Assembly: GCA_900169235.1 (NCBI GenBank)
Contig: FWCC01000044.1
Coordinates: 62,001 to 126,000 of the forward strand
Direction: 5' to 3'
Source: Zarea fungicola
Lineage: Eukaryota > Ascomycota > Sordariomycetes > Hypocreales > Cordycipitaceae
DNA length: 64,000 bases
The translations under genes and the position numbers were made by a program. Positions within the stretch are counted from its first letter, which is position 1. Each line of letters begins with the position of its first letter. Positions 37,401 through 48,437 of the stretch are shown here, one piece after another. The notes under the pieces are model-generated. The model did no database searches. It was not told the DNA's origin and saw only the letters and a list, made by a program, of their open reading frames with translations.

Positions 37401-40400
37401 TGCCTCAGAACATGACATCACCTTTGACGACCACGGCGTCATGGTCCTCGGTTCTGGTGTTTACCGAATTGGCTCCTCTGTTGAGTTTGATTGGTGCTCT
37501 GTCCGCGCCATCCGCACACTGCGTGCTACTGGCTTCAAGACCGTAATGATTAACTACAACCCCGAGACGGTTTCTACAGATTACGATGAGGCAGATAAGC
37601 TCTACTTTGAGAACATTAACCAGGAGACTGTTCTCGATATATACAACTTGGAGAGTGCCTCTGGTGTTCTGGGTGCCATGGGTGGCCAGACGCCCAACAA
37701 CATTGCGCTGCCCCTCTTCCGTGCGGGTGTCAAGATCATGGGTACCTCGCCTGAGATGATTGATACTGCCGAGAACAGATACAAGTTCTCGCGCATGTTG
37801 GACCGCATCGGCGTGGACCAGCCTACCTGGAAGGAACTTACCAGCTTCGAAGAGGCCAAGGCATTCTGTGAAAAGGTCACTTACCCAGTACTAGTCCGTC
37901 CTTCGTACGTGCTTTCCGGTGCTGCTATGAACACGGTCTACTCCGAGAAGGATCTGGAGTCTTATCTCGCTCAAGCAGTTGAGGTTTCTCGTGATCACCC
38001 GGTTGTTATTACCAAGTACATTGAAAATGCCAAGGAGATTGAAATGGACGCTGTTGCCAAGGACGGCGTTATGGTGGGCCACTTTATCTCTGAGCATGTT
38101 GAAAACGCAGGTGTGCACTCTGGTGATGCCACACTCATTCTGCCTCCCCAGGATCTCGAGCCCACCACTATTGCTCGCATCGAGGACGCGACTCGCAAGA
38201 TTGGTGCCGCCTTGAATGTTACTGGCCCATTCAACATTCAATTCATTGCTAAAGATAATGACATCAAAGTCATTGAGTGTAACGTCCGTGCCTCTCGATC
38301 TTTCCCTTTCGTATCCAAGGTCATGGGTGTCGACTTGATCGAGATGGCCACCAAGGCTATCACTGGTCAGTCATTCCAGGAGTACCCTCCCACCGATCTC
38401 GCCCCCAACTGTGTCGGTGTCAAGGTCCCCCAGTTCAGTTTCTCTCGTCTGTCTGGTGCTGATCCCGTTCTTGGTGTTGAAATGGCCTCGACTGGTGAAG
38501 TTGCCTGCTTCGGTGTTGACAAGAACGAGGCATATCTCAAAGCCTTGCTGTCTACCGGCTTTAAGATTCCCAAGAGGAATATTCTTCTTTCTATGGGCTC
38601 CTACAAGGATAAGAAGGAGATGCTTCCTTCTGTGCAGAAACTTGAGCGCCTCGGCTACAAGCTCTTCGCTACTGCTGGTACCGCCGACTTCCTCCAGGAG
38701 CACGGCGTCACTGTTCAATTCCTTGAAGTTCTTGGAAGTGATGAGGACAGAAACTCTGAATTCTCCCTTTCCCAGCATCTTGCCAACAACATGATTGACC
38801 TGTACATCAATCTTCCTTCCAGCAACAAGTACCGCCGTCCTGCCAACTATGTTAGCAAGGGCTACCAAACTCGTCGCATGGCCGTCGACTACCAGGTTCC
38901 CCTAGTGACCAACGTCAAGAACGCCAAGATTCTCGTTGAGGCGATTGCCCGCTCCTTCGAGCTATCTGTGTCAAAGCGTGACTTCCAAACCAGTCACCAG
39001 ACCGTCATTCTCCCTGGTCTGATTAACATTGCCGCCTTCGTACCTGGCATCGTTTCACCTCACAGTTCTGATATCCAGACAGTTACGAAGACCTCGATTG
39101 CCTCCGGTTTCAGCATGATTCGCCTCATGCCCCTGGGTGTCGAGGGCTCCATTACTGATGCCATCACTCTCAAGGCAGCTCAACAGAACAGTGCCGCTGG
39201 CGGACACTGTGATTACAACTTCTCCATAACTGCCACTAGTAACAATGCTGAGCAGATTAGCAGCGTCACAGGAGAAGTTGGCTCACTTTTTATTCCTTTT
39301 AATCACCTGTCCGGCAACATTAGCAAGGTCGCCGCAGTGACTTCTCACTTTGATGCTTGGCCTACCAACAAGCCCATGGTCACTGACGCCAAGCTTACGG
39401 ATCTTGCCTCTATTTTGCTGCTTGCCAGTCTGCACAACAGGCGCATCCATGTTACCTCTGTTTCCACAAAGGATGACATTCGTTTGATTGCTCTCAGCAA
39501 GGCCAAGGGTCTCCAGGTCACTTGCGATGTTTCCATTTACTCTATGTGCCTTTCTCAAAAGGACTTCCCTGGCGCCGAGTGTCTTCCCACGATCGAGGAC
39601 CAGGCTGCTCTCTGGGAGAACCTTCATACCATTGACGTCTTCTCTATTGGCAGCTTGCCATATCAGCTCGCTACAAGCCTTGGCCACAAGGGCGATGCTT
39701 CCATGGGAATCGCTGAGGCTCTTCCCTTGCTGCTTACCGCCGTTACCATGGGCAAGCTCACAATTGATGACGTTCAATCTCGCCTGTACACCAACCCCAA
39801 AGAGATCTTTGAACTCCATGAGCAAGCCGGCACCTCAGTTGAGATTGAGGTTGACCGAAGTTTCGAGGTTTCCAAGGGCTCTTTCTGGTCTCCTCTGGAG
39901 GGTCGCCGTCTTTGCGGCGCAATTCGCCGCGTAACTTTCCAGGGTGCTACGCTCTGCTTGGATGGGGAAGCTACGGATTCAGCTCCTACTGGCAAGGACA
40001 TGTCTTCCCACATGATGGTTCCCCAGACCCCTGCCATGAAGCCAGCTGCCGCCATCGCTACGTTTGAGAGCCCCAAGGCTCGCCAACAGGCCGCCTTCGG
40101 CACTCCGCGACCTCTGGATCGCGTCCGTGGTTCAATTGTCTCCCCGCAGGCTCTTGCTTCCCAGGGCCCTCGTGGATCTATCGAGGACTTTGGGCTGCCC
40201 CTCCAATTGCAGCCCCTTGCCAGCACTTCCCTGCAAGAGCTTCTGTCACGGCCCTCTTCCTTCAGAAACTCTCACGTCCTCTCCGTAAAACAGTTTTCTC
40301 GTGCAGATCTGCACCTGCTATTCACCGTGGCTCAGGAAATGAGACTTGGTGTCCAGCGTGAGGGGGTACTGAACGTCCTTAGCGGCCGTGTTATCTGCAA

Positions 40401-41228
40401 TCTGTTCTACGAGCCTTCCACTAGAACGTCGGTCTCCTTTGATGCCGCCATGCAGCGCCTTGGTGGACGCACCATCTCCATCGACACGTCTCAGTCTTCT
40501 GTGAAGAAGGGTGAATCGCTGCAGGATACTCTCCGCACGCTGGCTTGCTATGGTGATGCCGTTGTGCTACGCCACCCTGAGGAGAACTCCGTCAATATTG
40601 CTGAGAAGTACTGCCCTGTTCCTGTCATTAACGGCGGAAACGGCAGCAGGGAGCACCCTACCCAGGCTTTCCTGGATCTGTTCAGCATCCGCGAGGAACT
40701 CGGTACGGTTCATGGCACTATCACCTTCTTGGGTGATCTTCTTTATGGCAGAACTGTTCACTCTCTGGTATACTTGCTCCAGCACTATCAGGTGAAAGTC
40801 CAGCTCGTGTCCCCGAAGGGTCTTGAGCTGCCCGCCAAGATTCGTGAGCAGCTCGAGGCCTCTGGTCAGCTGCTTTGCGTATCTGAGACTCTAACTGCTG
40901 AGATCCTGGCACGCAGTGATGTCTTGTACTGTACTCGTGTGCAGCGCGAACGTTTCGAGAGTGAGGAGAAGTATCAGCAGGTCAAGAACTCCTACCGTGT
41001 GGACAATGCCACTCTGAAGAGTGCCAAGAACACCACTGTTGTTCTGCACCCTCTCCCCCGCAATGAGGAAGTAGCTGAGGAAGTCGACTTTGATCAGCGC
41101 GCGGCGTATTTTAGACAAGTAAGTCTTGGCACACACCGTCAATGGTCGAAAACTAACGTGAATCACAGATGAGATATGGCCTGTACTGTCGGATGGCATT
41201 GTTGGCCTTGGTCATGGCCAGCTCATAA
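34425..41228 (+). CDS. pyrABCN: Multifunctional carbamoyl-phosphate synthase / aspartate transcarbamylase
   Basis: Makes carbamoyl phosphate from glutamine, bicarbonate and ATP and then carbamoyl aspartate, the first two steps of UMP synthesis. Exons are 34425-35031, 35087-41118 and 41169-41228, 2,232 residues, normal for fungal URA2 proteins. The order is a glutamine amidotransferase with nucleophile in GICLGHQL (Cys305) and a QFHPES His/Glu motif; two ATP-grasp CPSase halves; a dihydroorotase-like region from about residue 1510 that reads [12 protein letters not shown] and so lacks the HxH metal motif, as in other fungi; and the transcarbamylase from about 1920 with [25 protein letters not shown] and LHPLPRNEE. 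The last intron (41119-41168) separates the final [12 protein letters not shown] segment. Feedback control by UTP is expected from the family. The start follows the context AAAAATGTCC. Confidence 0.98.
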
Positions 41229-41981
41229 GACAAGCTGCATACTAGCTTATAGAGTCTTTTGTTTTGAAGTTTTTCTATGTATTAGAGATCTTCGAAGCGT
41301 GTTTCCTTTGCTATTCATTTCATGGGTTGCATTTTTTTTTCATCTTTTTTCCAAACACATAAAACGGGCAAAAAAAGAGTTAGAAGTGTTTCTTTTTGGT
41401 TTTCTTACAATATCTCAACATTTTTTATGGCGGATCTATTTATTCATGATACCCGACCCGGCCAAGCAGGCCGTGTTACATGGCGTTTTGGAGTTTTCAT
41501 TTGGGACGTAGAGGCCGATTTTAAAAATGGCCTGCGCAAAGCATGCGTGCGTATCTTTCTAATGTAACGTGTATTGCGTTTATTTGGTTTATACGTTTCG
41601 TATGCTTTGTGTGTATTTTTTTTTTAGTATTAAGAATTCACTACGTTTATTTCGCTTTTCTGTGCGTTGTATGTGTATGTGTGTCGTCTATTCATGACCT
41701 AGACACATCTGTGAAGTGTTCTCTCTGAGTCGGCTCCGTCATATCATAATACAAGAAATCTGAGCAGGTCACCACTTCTTCACAGCGTTTATGTACCGGA
41801 CCGCAATCATACAGCCCCTCTGGCAAGGCGTATCCAGCTGCGAACTTTGCCCTTCTCATCGGTTTTGAAGCATGTCCTGTGTTCATGCTCGAAAAATACA
41901 GCTCATCACATTTCATCGCAAGGCTTTCTAGAACATGAAAATAAATACACCTATTGTAAACTACTCATAAAGGGCAACGCT
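41229..41981. other. Convergent 3' flanks
   Basis: This T-rich DNA lies between pyrABCN and the oxygenase gene. It contains T tracts near 41331 and 41619 but no coding frame of merit. Confidence 0.5.
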
Positions 41982-43322
41982 CTAGTCGTAATACTTTGCT
42001 TTTTTACCACCAATGATTGGTTCCTCTTCAACATCGCCGCGGGCGGTTCCTTTGCTAATCCCTTTGGCGACTCTGGCCTTTACCCACTCGCCAGCTGTAA
42101 TGCCTACCGCGCTATTGTCCGTGACTTGGTCGAAGCCCAGTCGTTTCAACACCTGACTCGCCACGGGCCGCAATTCGACATTGTCTTCGGGGCGGACAAA
42201 GTACAAAACGCCAAGGCGGTCCGTATCCTTCTGGTCGGGTGGCGGCACCACGACGCGGTGAATGCTGCTCTTGAGAAAACCATTGGTGAGAAACTCGAGT
42301 GAGTCGGCCAGGTTGACAGTAATGCTGCCGGGATGCGGCTTTACCCATTTCCACTGGCCCTCTGGTGTTCGGACCTGCAGCGCGGCGACTGGCTGTCGGA
42401 ACAGCAGTGTCAGGCTGCCAAAGTCGGTGTGGCCCTTGACCCAGATGTTGCCGAGTTGCTGGTTTTCTTCATCTGTGCGGTGGTGGTACTTCATGTAGCG
42501 CAGGTGGCAGTCGCTAGTCTCCTCGTAGCGATGGATTTTGAGAAACGAGTCTTCCGGAAGCTCGAGGATGATCGCCAACAGCGTGAGGAGCTTTCGCACA
42601 ATCTCATCATGAATGTGACGTGCGAAGCCTTCAATCTCGGGGCGGTTCCGGTTGATGATGTCAGGCTGCGCGCGTTCCAAGGCGGGGATGAACTTGGGGA
42701 TGTTGTAGATTTCGGTGTTGTCAAAAACACCTGGACGGATTTCCTTAAACTTTGTGAGATTCTCAGTCCTCACAAGCTGTGTGACACCACGAGACTTACA
42801 CGAAGACCAATTGGCTTATATCCGTTGTATCCACCATTCTCAAGATCGGCACGATATTTGAGCTTCTCTTCTGTCGGAAGAGTGAAGAGTTGCTTGCCAA
42901 TGGAAAATTGCCGGTCGACAGCATCTTGAGAGAGGCCAAAGTTGACAATGTAGAAAAATCCTTTAATCTAAATGAGCAATCTGCTCCAGAGAGTGCCACC
43001 TAAACATAACTTACCGATCTTTTGAATAGCTTCGTGCAGCTGCTTGGCAAGCTGTGCTTTGCCACCCGGCTCATCGAATCGAGACAAATCCAGGGTTGCC
43101 AGGTCGGCCCATTCCACTGTCCGAATATTAGAAAATACGCTCAAAATAGCCGTATTTGCGTTTAGATAATCATGGAGAGTGTCTCCTTGCTTTGGCTTTT
43201 TTTCTAGGAAGAAGGGGTGGCGGAGGGAACGTACGCTCGTATGAGGTTTCTGGAATTTGATGGTATGTCGGAATGCCTGTATTTGATGGAACTGGAGTCG
43301 GTGTTTGAGTCAAGGCAGCCAT
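41982..43322 (-). CDS. 2-oxoglutarate/Fe(II) oxygenase, isopenicillin-N-synthase-like
   Basis: Non-heme iron oxygenase of unknown substrate. Exons are 43235-43322, 43015-43116, 42800-42960 and 41982-42743, 370 residues; phases agree throughout. The N-terminal DIOX_N part includes IGFFYIVNFGLSQDAVDRQF. The iron ligands are in GHTDFGSLTLLF (His and Asp near residue 218) and SSIHRVVVPP. The 2-oxoglutarate Arg is likely in DRLGVLYFVRP, with Gly where many members have Ser two places after Arg. Fungal members act in secondary metabolism or nutrient use, and this one cannot be assigned. It is divergent from the DAL5-type transporter across 791 bases. The last intron (42744-42799) contains no in-frame ATG that would start a shorter form; the 42773 frame begins with GTG. 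Confidence 0.9.
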
Positions 43323-44113
43323 GGTTGGAGATGGAATAGGATTCTAAAGATCGTAAATTGTTATATATATTGAATTTATGATTTCAAGGCTGTTCATGTG
43401 AAGTTGCCACTTTGCGTGGTCTGTCGATTTGCAGCACTTAGTATTGGAAGAGAGGCCAAGGTATATCTATGTTACTTAATATTCAGGGAATAAACTGCCT
43501 TAAGCGTTCTGTCCAGCTATATTTGAGGTTTAGTAACCGACCAAGTATTCCAGCCTGTGCAAGTTACGGCCAGTTATCCATAAAACCCCATGCAACGCTT
43601 CGTGCACTGAGATGGCGGTTGCGTGCTCGATAGCCTCGATTGCGCCTCCGTTTATTTGGTCCGAACCAGTCAATATCGTCCGCCTGCAGCGACTTGGGTC
43701 CACCCCCACATAATTAATGCCCCTAATGCATGCATGGTATACCAGTTGATTTGGAAACTCATGTACTGGATGAGTGGTGGTGGGTGGCTGACAGTTGTGC
43801 CAGGCCCGGCCTATCTGGTACCAGCAGTTTTGTCCCCCATTTTCAGTCCTTGGGCTTTAATTTTTCGGATGTTATCACCGCAGGATGATGATGGGTCAGC
43901 ACTGCCTTCAACTCCAGGCCAAATATTCGCAATATCTGTGGATGATGGTACAACCCGAAGTGCCAAGGGTTGGTTGACCTGGCTGAAACGGTTACATTAT
44001 TCGCTTTATATTCAAGCGTACTGCTTCGAGACTATGAGATATTCGTCAAGATCACTTATCCTCACCTGTGTTCATGTTAATCCTCTAATAGGAAACAACC
44101 GCTACCGCAATAA
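43323..44113. other. Divergent promoter region of oxygenase and MFS genes
   Basis: This non-coding region lies between two start codons. A TATATATA stretch occurs at about 43362-43370, just upstream of the oxygenase. No shared motif was recognised with confidence. Confidence 0.45.
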
Positions 44114-46196
44114 ATGACGACCAACTCCAGCAGTGGAGAGGGACTCCACAAGGACCTCGAGGCAACAGTAACCGCCGATGCTGCCACAACCAGTGATATT
44201 GACGGATCAATAGATCACGATGAACGCCAGTTTCGGTCTGTACGACGTGGTGAGGCTTTACCGGAAGCTTCGTCCTCCCAGGAAACCATTGCTGGGTATG
44301 ATGCGGAACTCATGAGCGACAGGACACTTCTGTCAGCGGCGGAGGAGAAGAAGCTGCTGCGCAGAATTGATTGGCGCTTGATGACGTTGTGTTCACTACT
44401 ATTCATGTTTAAAAACTTGGATAGCCAGAATGTAAGGGCAATTCACGAGCCAACATTGTCTATGATGAACATGCCTGATAATCCATTCAGACATCCAACG
44501 CCCGAATTATGAACCGAGGGACAAACCAAAACATCATCAAACAACTAGGCATGACGGCGGACGAGTATAATCTGGTGGCTGTTGTCTACTATGTAAGCTG
44601 TCTTCTGGCATATAACCAATGTGCGTGAACCGATAGCTCATCAGATCAACAGATTCCGTATATTGTGGGCGAGGCGCCGTCCAATCTTTTGCTCAAGTAT
44701 TTCACTCCGTCCAAATGGCAGTCGAGGATATTGATTTCTTGGGGTGTCTTCCTGATGCTACATGCTGCGGTCAAGAACAAAGGTGGCTTGTTTGCAACCC
44801 GATTCCTCTTGGGCCTGGCAGAGGCTGGAATGTTTCCTGGAGTGATTCTTCAGATGACTTTCTGGTACCGTCCCGACGAGATGTCGCTTCGACTACTGTA
44901 CTTTTGTAAGCTGCGCTTCTTCCTATTCAGCTTTCTTTCCATTATGATATGCCAACTAACCAGAGGCTATCAAGATATCTGTGGAAACACGGCCGGTATT
45001 TTTGGAGGACTACTTGCTTATGCATTCGACTCTGTTTCAGGTGCAGGTGGGCTTTCTGGATGGCAATGGTGAGTTTTTACAAGTATCTGCAGATCGTTTG
45101 GATGAAAGACTCAACCCCGGACTAGGCTGTTCCTTACCGAAGGCATCGCAACTGTGCTCTTTGGCATTGTCATCTGGTTTTATTTCCCAGACTGTAAGAA
45201 CCGTTACCGTTTTGAGTCTGCTGCGTGCAGTGATGAGAATCCACTGACAGAAATCTATTTAATTAGTTCCGGACACTGCCAAGTGGCTTACCGACAAAGA
45301 GAAGCGCTTCATTCAGGCTCGATTGCCAGCCAATGCTCCTCGCGCTAGAGAGGCCAACTTTAAACTGTCCGAGATTGTAGATGCTCTAAAGGATAAGAGA
45401 CTATGGCTCTTTACGCTCATTTGGGCAACCTTTACTGTCGGAACAAATGGTGTCACATTTTACCAAGCAACCGTCATTGCTGATCTTGGCTTCACGTACG
45501 TCCTCACCCTGTATCAACAAGCAGCCGTGGTGGTTACTCGTATCACTAATGTATTTTCGTTGTTTAGAAACATTGCGCAAGCTCAGCTTCTCAACCTTCC
45601 TATTACGATTTGCAGTCTGCTCTTTATCGCCGGCAGTGGTATAATGGCCGACAGGAAAAACATTCCGCGACCGTTGTATCCCCTCACTTTCCTGCTCATT
45701 ATCCTTGTCTGCTACGGTGTCTTCGTCGCTTATCCAAGCAATGGCGCGATATATGCTGTGACTTTAATCGGCAACGCCTTGACGTCCGCGTGGTACCCTG
45801 TAATGTGGTATGTTAAATCCTCTCCCATTCGCATTCTCGAGACTTGGACTCACATGACATCCCAGGCCATGGCGTGTGCAAACCACATCCCACGCTACCG
45901 GTTCGGCCTTTTCTATCGGCTTCGTCAACAGCTATGGCCAGATTGGAGGCGCAATTGGACCTCAGATCTTCAAAAGCAAATACGCACCGCACTACACTGT
46001 CCCATTCTCTGTGGCTATGGGCTTGGTAGGCTGTTGTGCTATTTTGACGTGCATCACCTGGTGGGTTACGCGAGGCACTGAAAGTGAGACGAGGAGGATA
46101 AAACAAGCAAAAATGGCCGCTGACCGGAGGGGTGAAACTATTTTGAGAGACGTGGTAGATAAGGACTTGAGGTCTCGTCGTGCTGTTAAGGATTGA
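44114..46196 (+). CDS. MFS transporter, allantoate permease (DAL5)-like
   Basis: Plasma-membrane carrier of the anion:cation symporter family, which moves organic anions such as allantoate, vitamins or carboxylates. Eight exons: 44114-44431, 44491-44592, 44653-44905, 44975-45068, 45126-45193, 45267-45495, 45568-45807, 45866-46196, giving 544 residues, with all phases consistent. Membrane segments are clear, beginning with RLMTLCSLLFMFKNLDSQN. The conserved IPYIVGEAPSNLLLKYFTP, GLAEAGMFPGVILQMTFWY and TTSHATGSAFSIGFVNSYGQ motifs are typical of the family. The central loop has PDTAKWLTDKEKRFIQARL. The soluble N-terminus is about 80 residues and acidic. It may work with the adjacent oxygenase; the substrate is unknown. 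Confidence 0.93.
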
Positions 46197-46433
46197 ATGC
46201 GCACTGAACTGAACCGAACCGACTTCCAGAGTCAACACATATAGGTCAATTTGTCTTTACTAGCAACCCAGTATATTTCAGATATTCCTTTCATTAAATG
46301 TGTCTATCTTGCAAATTGGCATACAGTGATAAATCCCCCCTTTTGGCTTTATTGCTCTCGTATAGTTCCGATATGTTGAATGCCAAAACGCCATGCTTAC
46401 ACGTAAATTTCGACTAATACCAAACCGCCCCTT

Positions 46434-47418
46434 CTATTGCTTTCCATACCCTTCTTTCCATATCCTATCCCACTTCTCCTTGTCTACGGCAAAGTGTCTA
46501 ACAAAGTCATTCTCTAGCGCATGGGCCCTTTTGCCCAGCAGGACAAGACTGTGCAGTGGCGCGCCGAGCTCGTCGTCCTGCGAGCACAGCTCCTCCAGGG
46601 TTCCAGCGACAAACTTTTCCGTTGCGCCACCGACACGAGCCGCGCCAATGGCAAGTGAATCACGGGTGTACACACCCTCCTTGCGACTATCCTCAACCTC
46701 AATCATCTGCTGCGCACACTGGCCGACCGTCATGTAGCGTGGCGGCTCAAAGATGGGGCGGCCGCGCATCATGTTCTCCAGGCTCTGCTCCTTAACCTTG
46801 ATGTCGACAAGAACGAGAGTATGGAGTCCAATAGTGCGGTTCTCCTTTACACGGTCGTAAAAGGATGAGGGGCGCCAGTTGTCAGTGAAGAAGACCATCG
46901 AGACTGTCTGGCCAAAGTTGTAGAGTTGGAGCCCGCAGGCGCCAATTCCGGACATGATGGATGCGTTGGGTACGGTTCGGACGGGGATCGAGAGCTCGCG
47001 CGCACGGAGAACGAGGTCAGTGTGAGTAGTCGCGCTGAGAGGATTTTTTTAAAAAAAAAATTAGCAGCCTTGCGATGCAAACATGCAGAGGAGAGGAGGA
47101 ATACTAACCCGAAGGGATCTCCAACTACTAGGAAGGCAACGTCTTCCTCCTGCGCGTTGCGCAAAATCTCCTCGCTGTTTGACTCGACCATTTCTCGGTC
47201 CGCAATGGTAATAGAGCGCCCATAATATTTTTCCTATTCATGTTAGAATACGACTTCGGTCATTGCTGGTCCCAGCGACATACTAGGACTGCCTGATCAA
47301 CGAGCAGAATGCTGGTGTATGCCTCTAGGTAGATGCGCGAGGCTCTCTTGACAACCTCCAAGCCCTTGACAGTAATATCTGTCTCGTCAGACAGCCCGAG
47401 GCCGACTAGGTACAGCAT
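46434..47418 (-). CDS. DPH5: Diphthine methyl ester synthase
   Basis: An S-adenosylmethionine-dependent methyltransferase that modifies the histidine of elongation factor 2 toward diphthamide. Exons are 47284-47418, 47109-47233 and 46434-47034, 286 residues, the usual length. The protein begins [20 protein letters not shown], includes [17 protein letters not shown] across the first junction, VVGDPFGATTHTDL across the second, and [20 protein letters not shown], and ends with the family's [15 protein letters not shown] tail. The introns are 50 and 74 bp. It is head to head with the SNU23 gene (242 bases between starts), so they share a promoter region. Cytosolic. Confidence 0.97.
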
Positions 47419-47660
47419 ATTGGCTCGCGAATCTGTTCTGACTACTCAAATAATTTTTTCTGTAGATGTCGAAATGCCCCGCGGCGGGGCAGAAACAGCC
47501 TTGGCTCAAGTTTGGCGACAGATAGCGTGGTGGTGCTTTCTTTTTTTTTTTAACTGGGTCGTCGCGACACCGGCTGGATTCAAACACCGTCAATCAAGAT
47601 ACCAAAAAAATTTAAATCGCAAACACAAGCCTGCCATATATATTGCTCGATCAATTCACA
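47419..47660. promoter_or_regulatory. Bidirectional promoter between DPH5 and SNU23
   Basis: The 242 bases between the two ATGs contain a T tract at about 47540-47551 and no other gene. Confidence 0.6.
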
Positions 47661-48437
47661 ATGTCGAACCCCAAGAATGGTAGCGCTTACGGCGCCCCCG
47701 CTGGAGATACAGACTTCCGAAAGACGTGGGATCTTGATGAATATGCGGCAAAGGCCAAGGAGCGCGAGGCCAGGGAGAAGGAGGAGGCCAAGGCGCGCTA
47801 CGAGGCGAAGCTTGCGGGCAAGAAATACTACAAGCCCAAGACGGGCGATGAGACGTACACCTCGGCGCGGCGCAATGTGATGGACTTTACGGGCCAGGTG
47901 GGCAAGACGCAGCTCGTGGGTGCCGGCGCGGGCGTTGGAAAGCGTGGTCGCGGTGCCGGCTTCTACTGCGAGGCCTGTGACCTCACATTCAAAGACAACC
48001 TTCAGGTGCGTATTGATTCCAGTATGTGGAGTATCTACACTATTTGCTGACAGAGAGGCTTCTTGTAGTACGTTGAACATCTCAACACGACACAGCATCT
48101 TTTGAATGCCGGACAGACGACCGAGGTACGCCGCGCGACAGTGGAGCAAGTTCGGGATCGAATCACATTCTACATACAGCAGAGGGAGGAGTTGGAAAAG
48201 GCCAAGGTAACGAGCCTGCACGAGCGACTGCAAATACGAGAAGAGGAGAATGAAAAGGAAGCAGAAGAGAAGCGAAAAAAGCGCCGCGACGAGGCGGAGA
48301 AGAAGCGACTGGAGAAGGAACAAGCTGCGAAGGTCAAGGTAGAATATGGTGAGGACGTACGCGTAGAGGGTGAGCATGACGAGGATGACATGATGGCGCA
48401 GATGGGATTTACAGGGTTTGGCACGTCAAAGAAGTGA
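47661..48437 (+). CDS. SNU23: U4/U6.U5 tri-snRNP zinc-finger protein Snu23 (ZMAT2)
   Basis: Spliceosomal protein that joins with the U4/U6.U5 particle before activation. Exons are 47661-48005 and 48069-48437, 237 residues, with an intron (GTGCGT to TGTAG) inside the zinc finger. The N-terminus has DFRKTWDLDEYAAKAKERE, matching the family. The matrin-type zinc finger is FYCEACDLTFKDNLQ joined to YVEHLNTTQHLLNAG. A long charged coiled coil (EELEKAKV to AAKVKVEYG) and a short MMAQMGFTGFGTSKK tail follow. The nucleus is the expected location. The frame extends six codons upstream to TTG, but ATG at 47661 is the normal start. Confidence 0.96.

Noticed and set aside
41982..42773. Single-exon oxygenase starting at 42773
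   Set aside because: The codon there is GTG, and the first residues (RTENLTKFK) are intron; upstream exons supply the missing N-terminal domain in phase.
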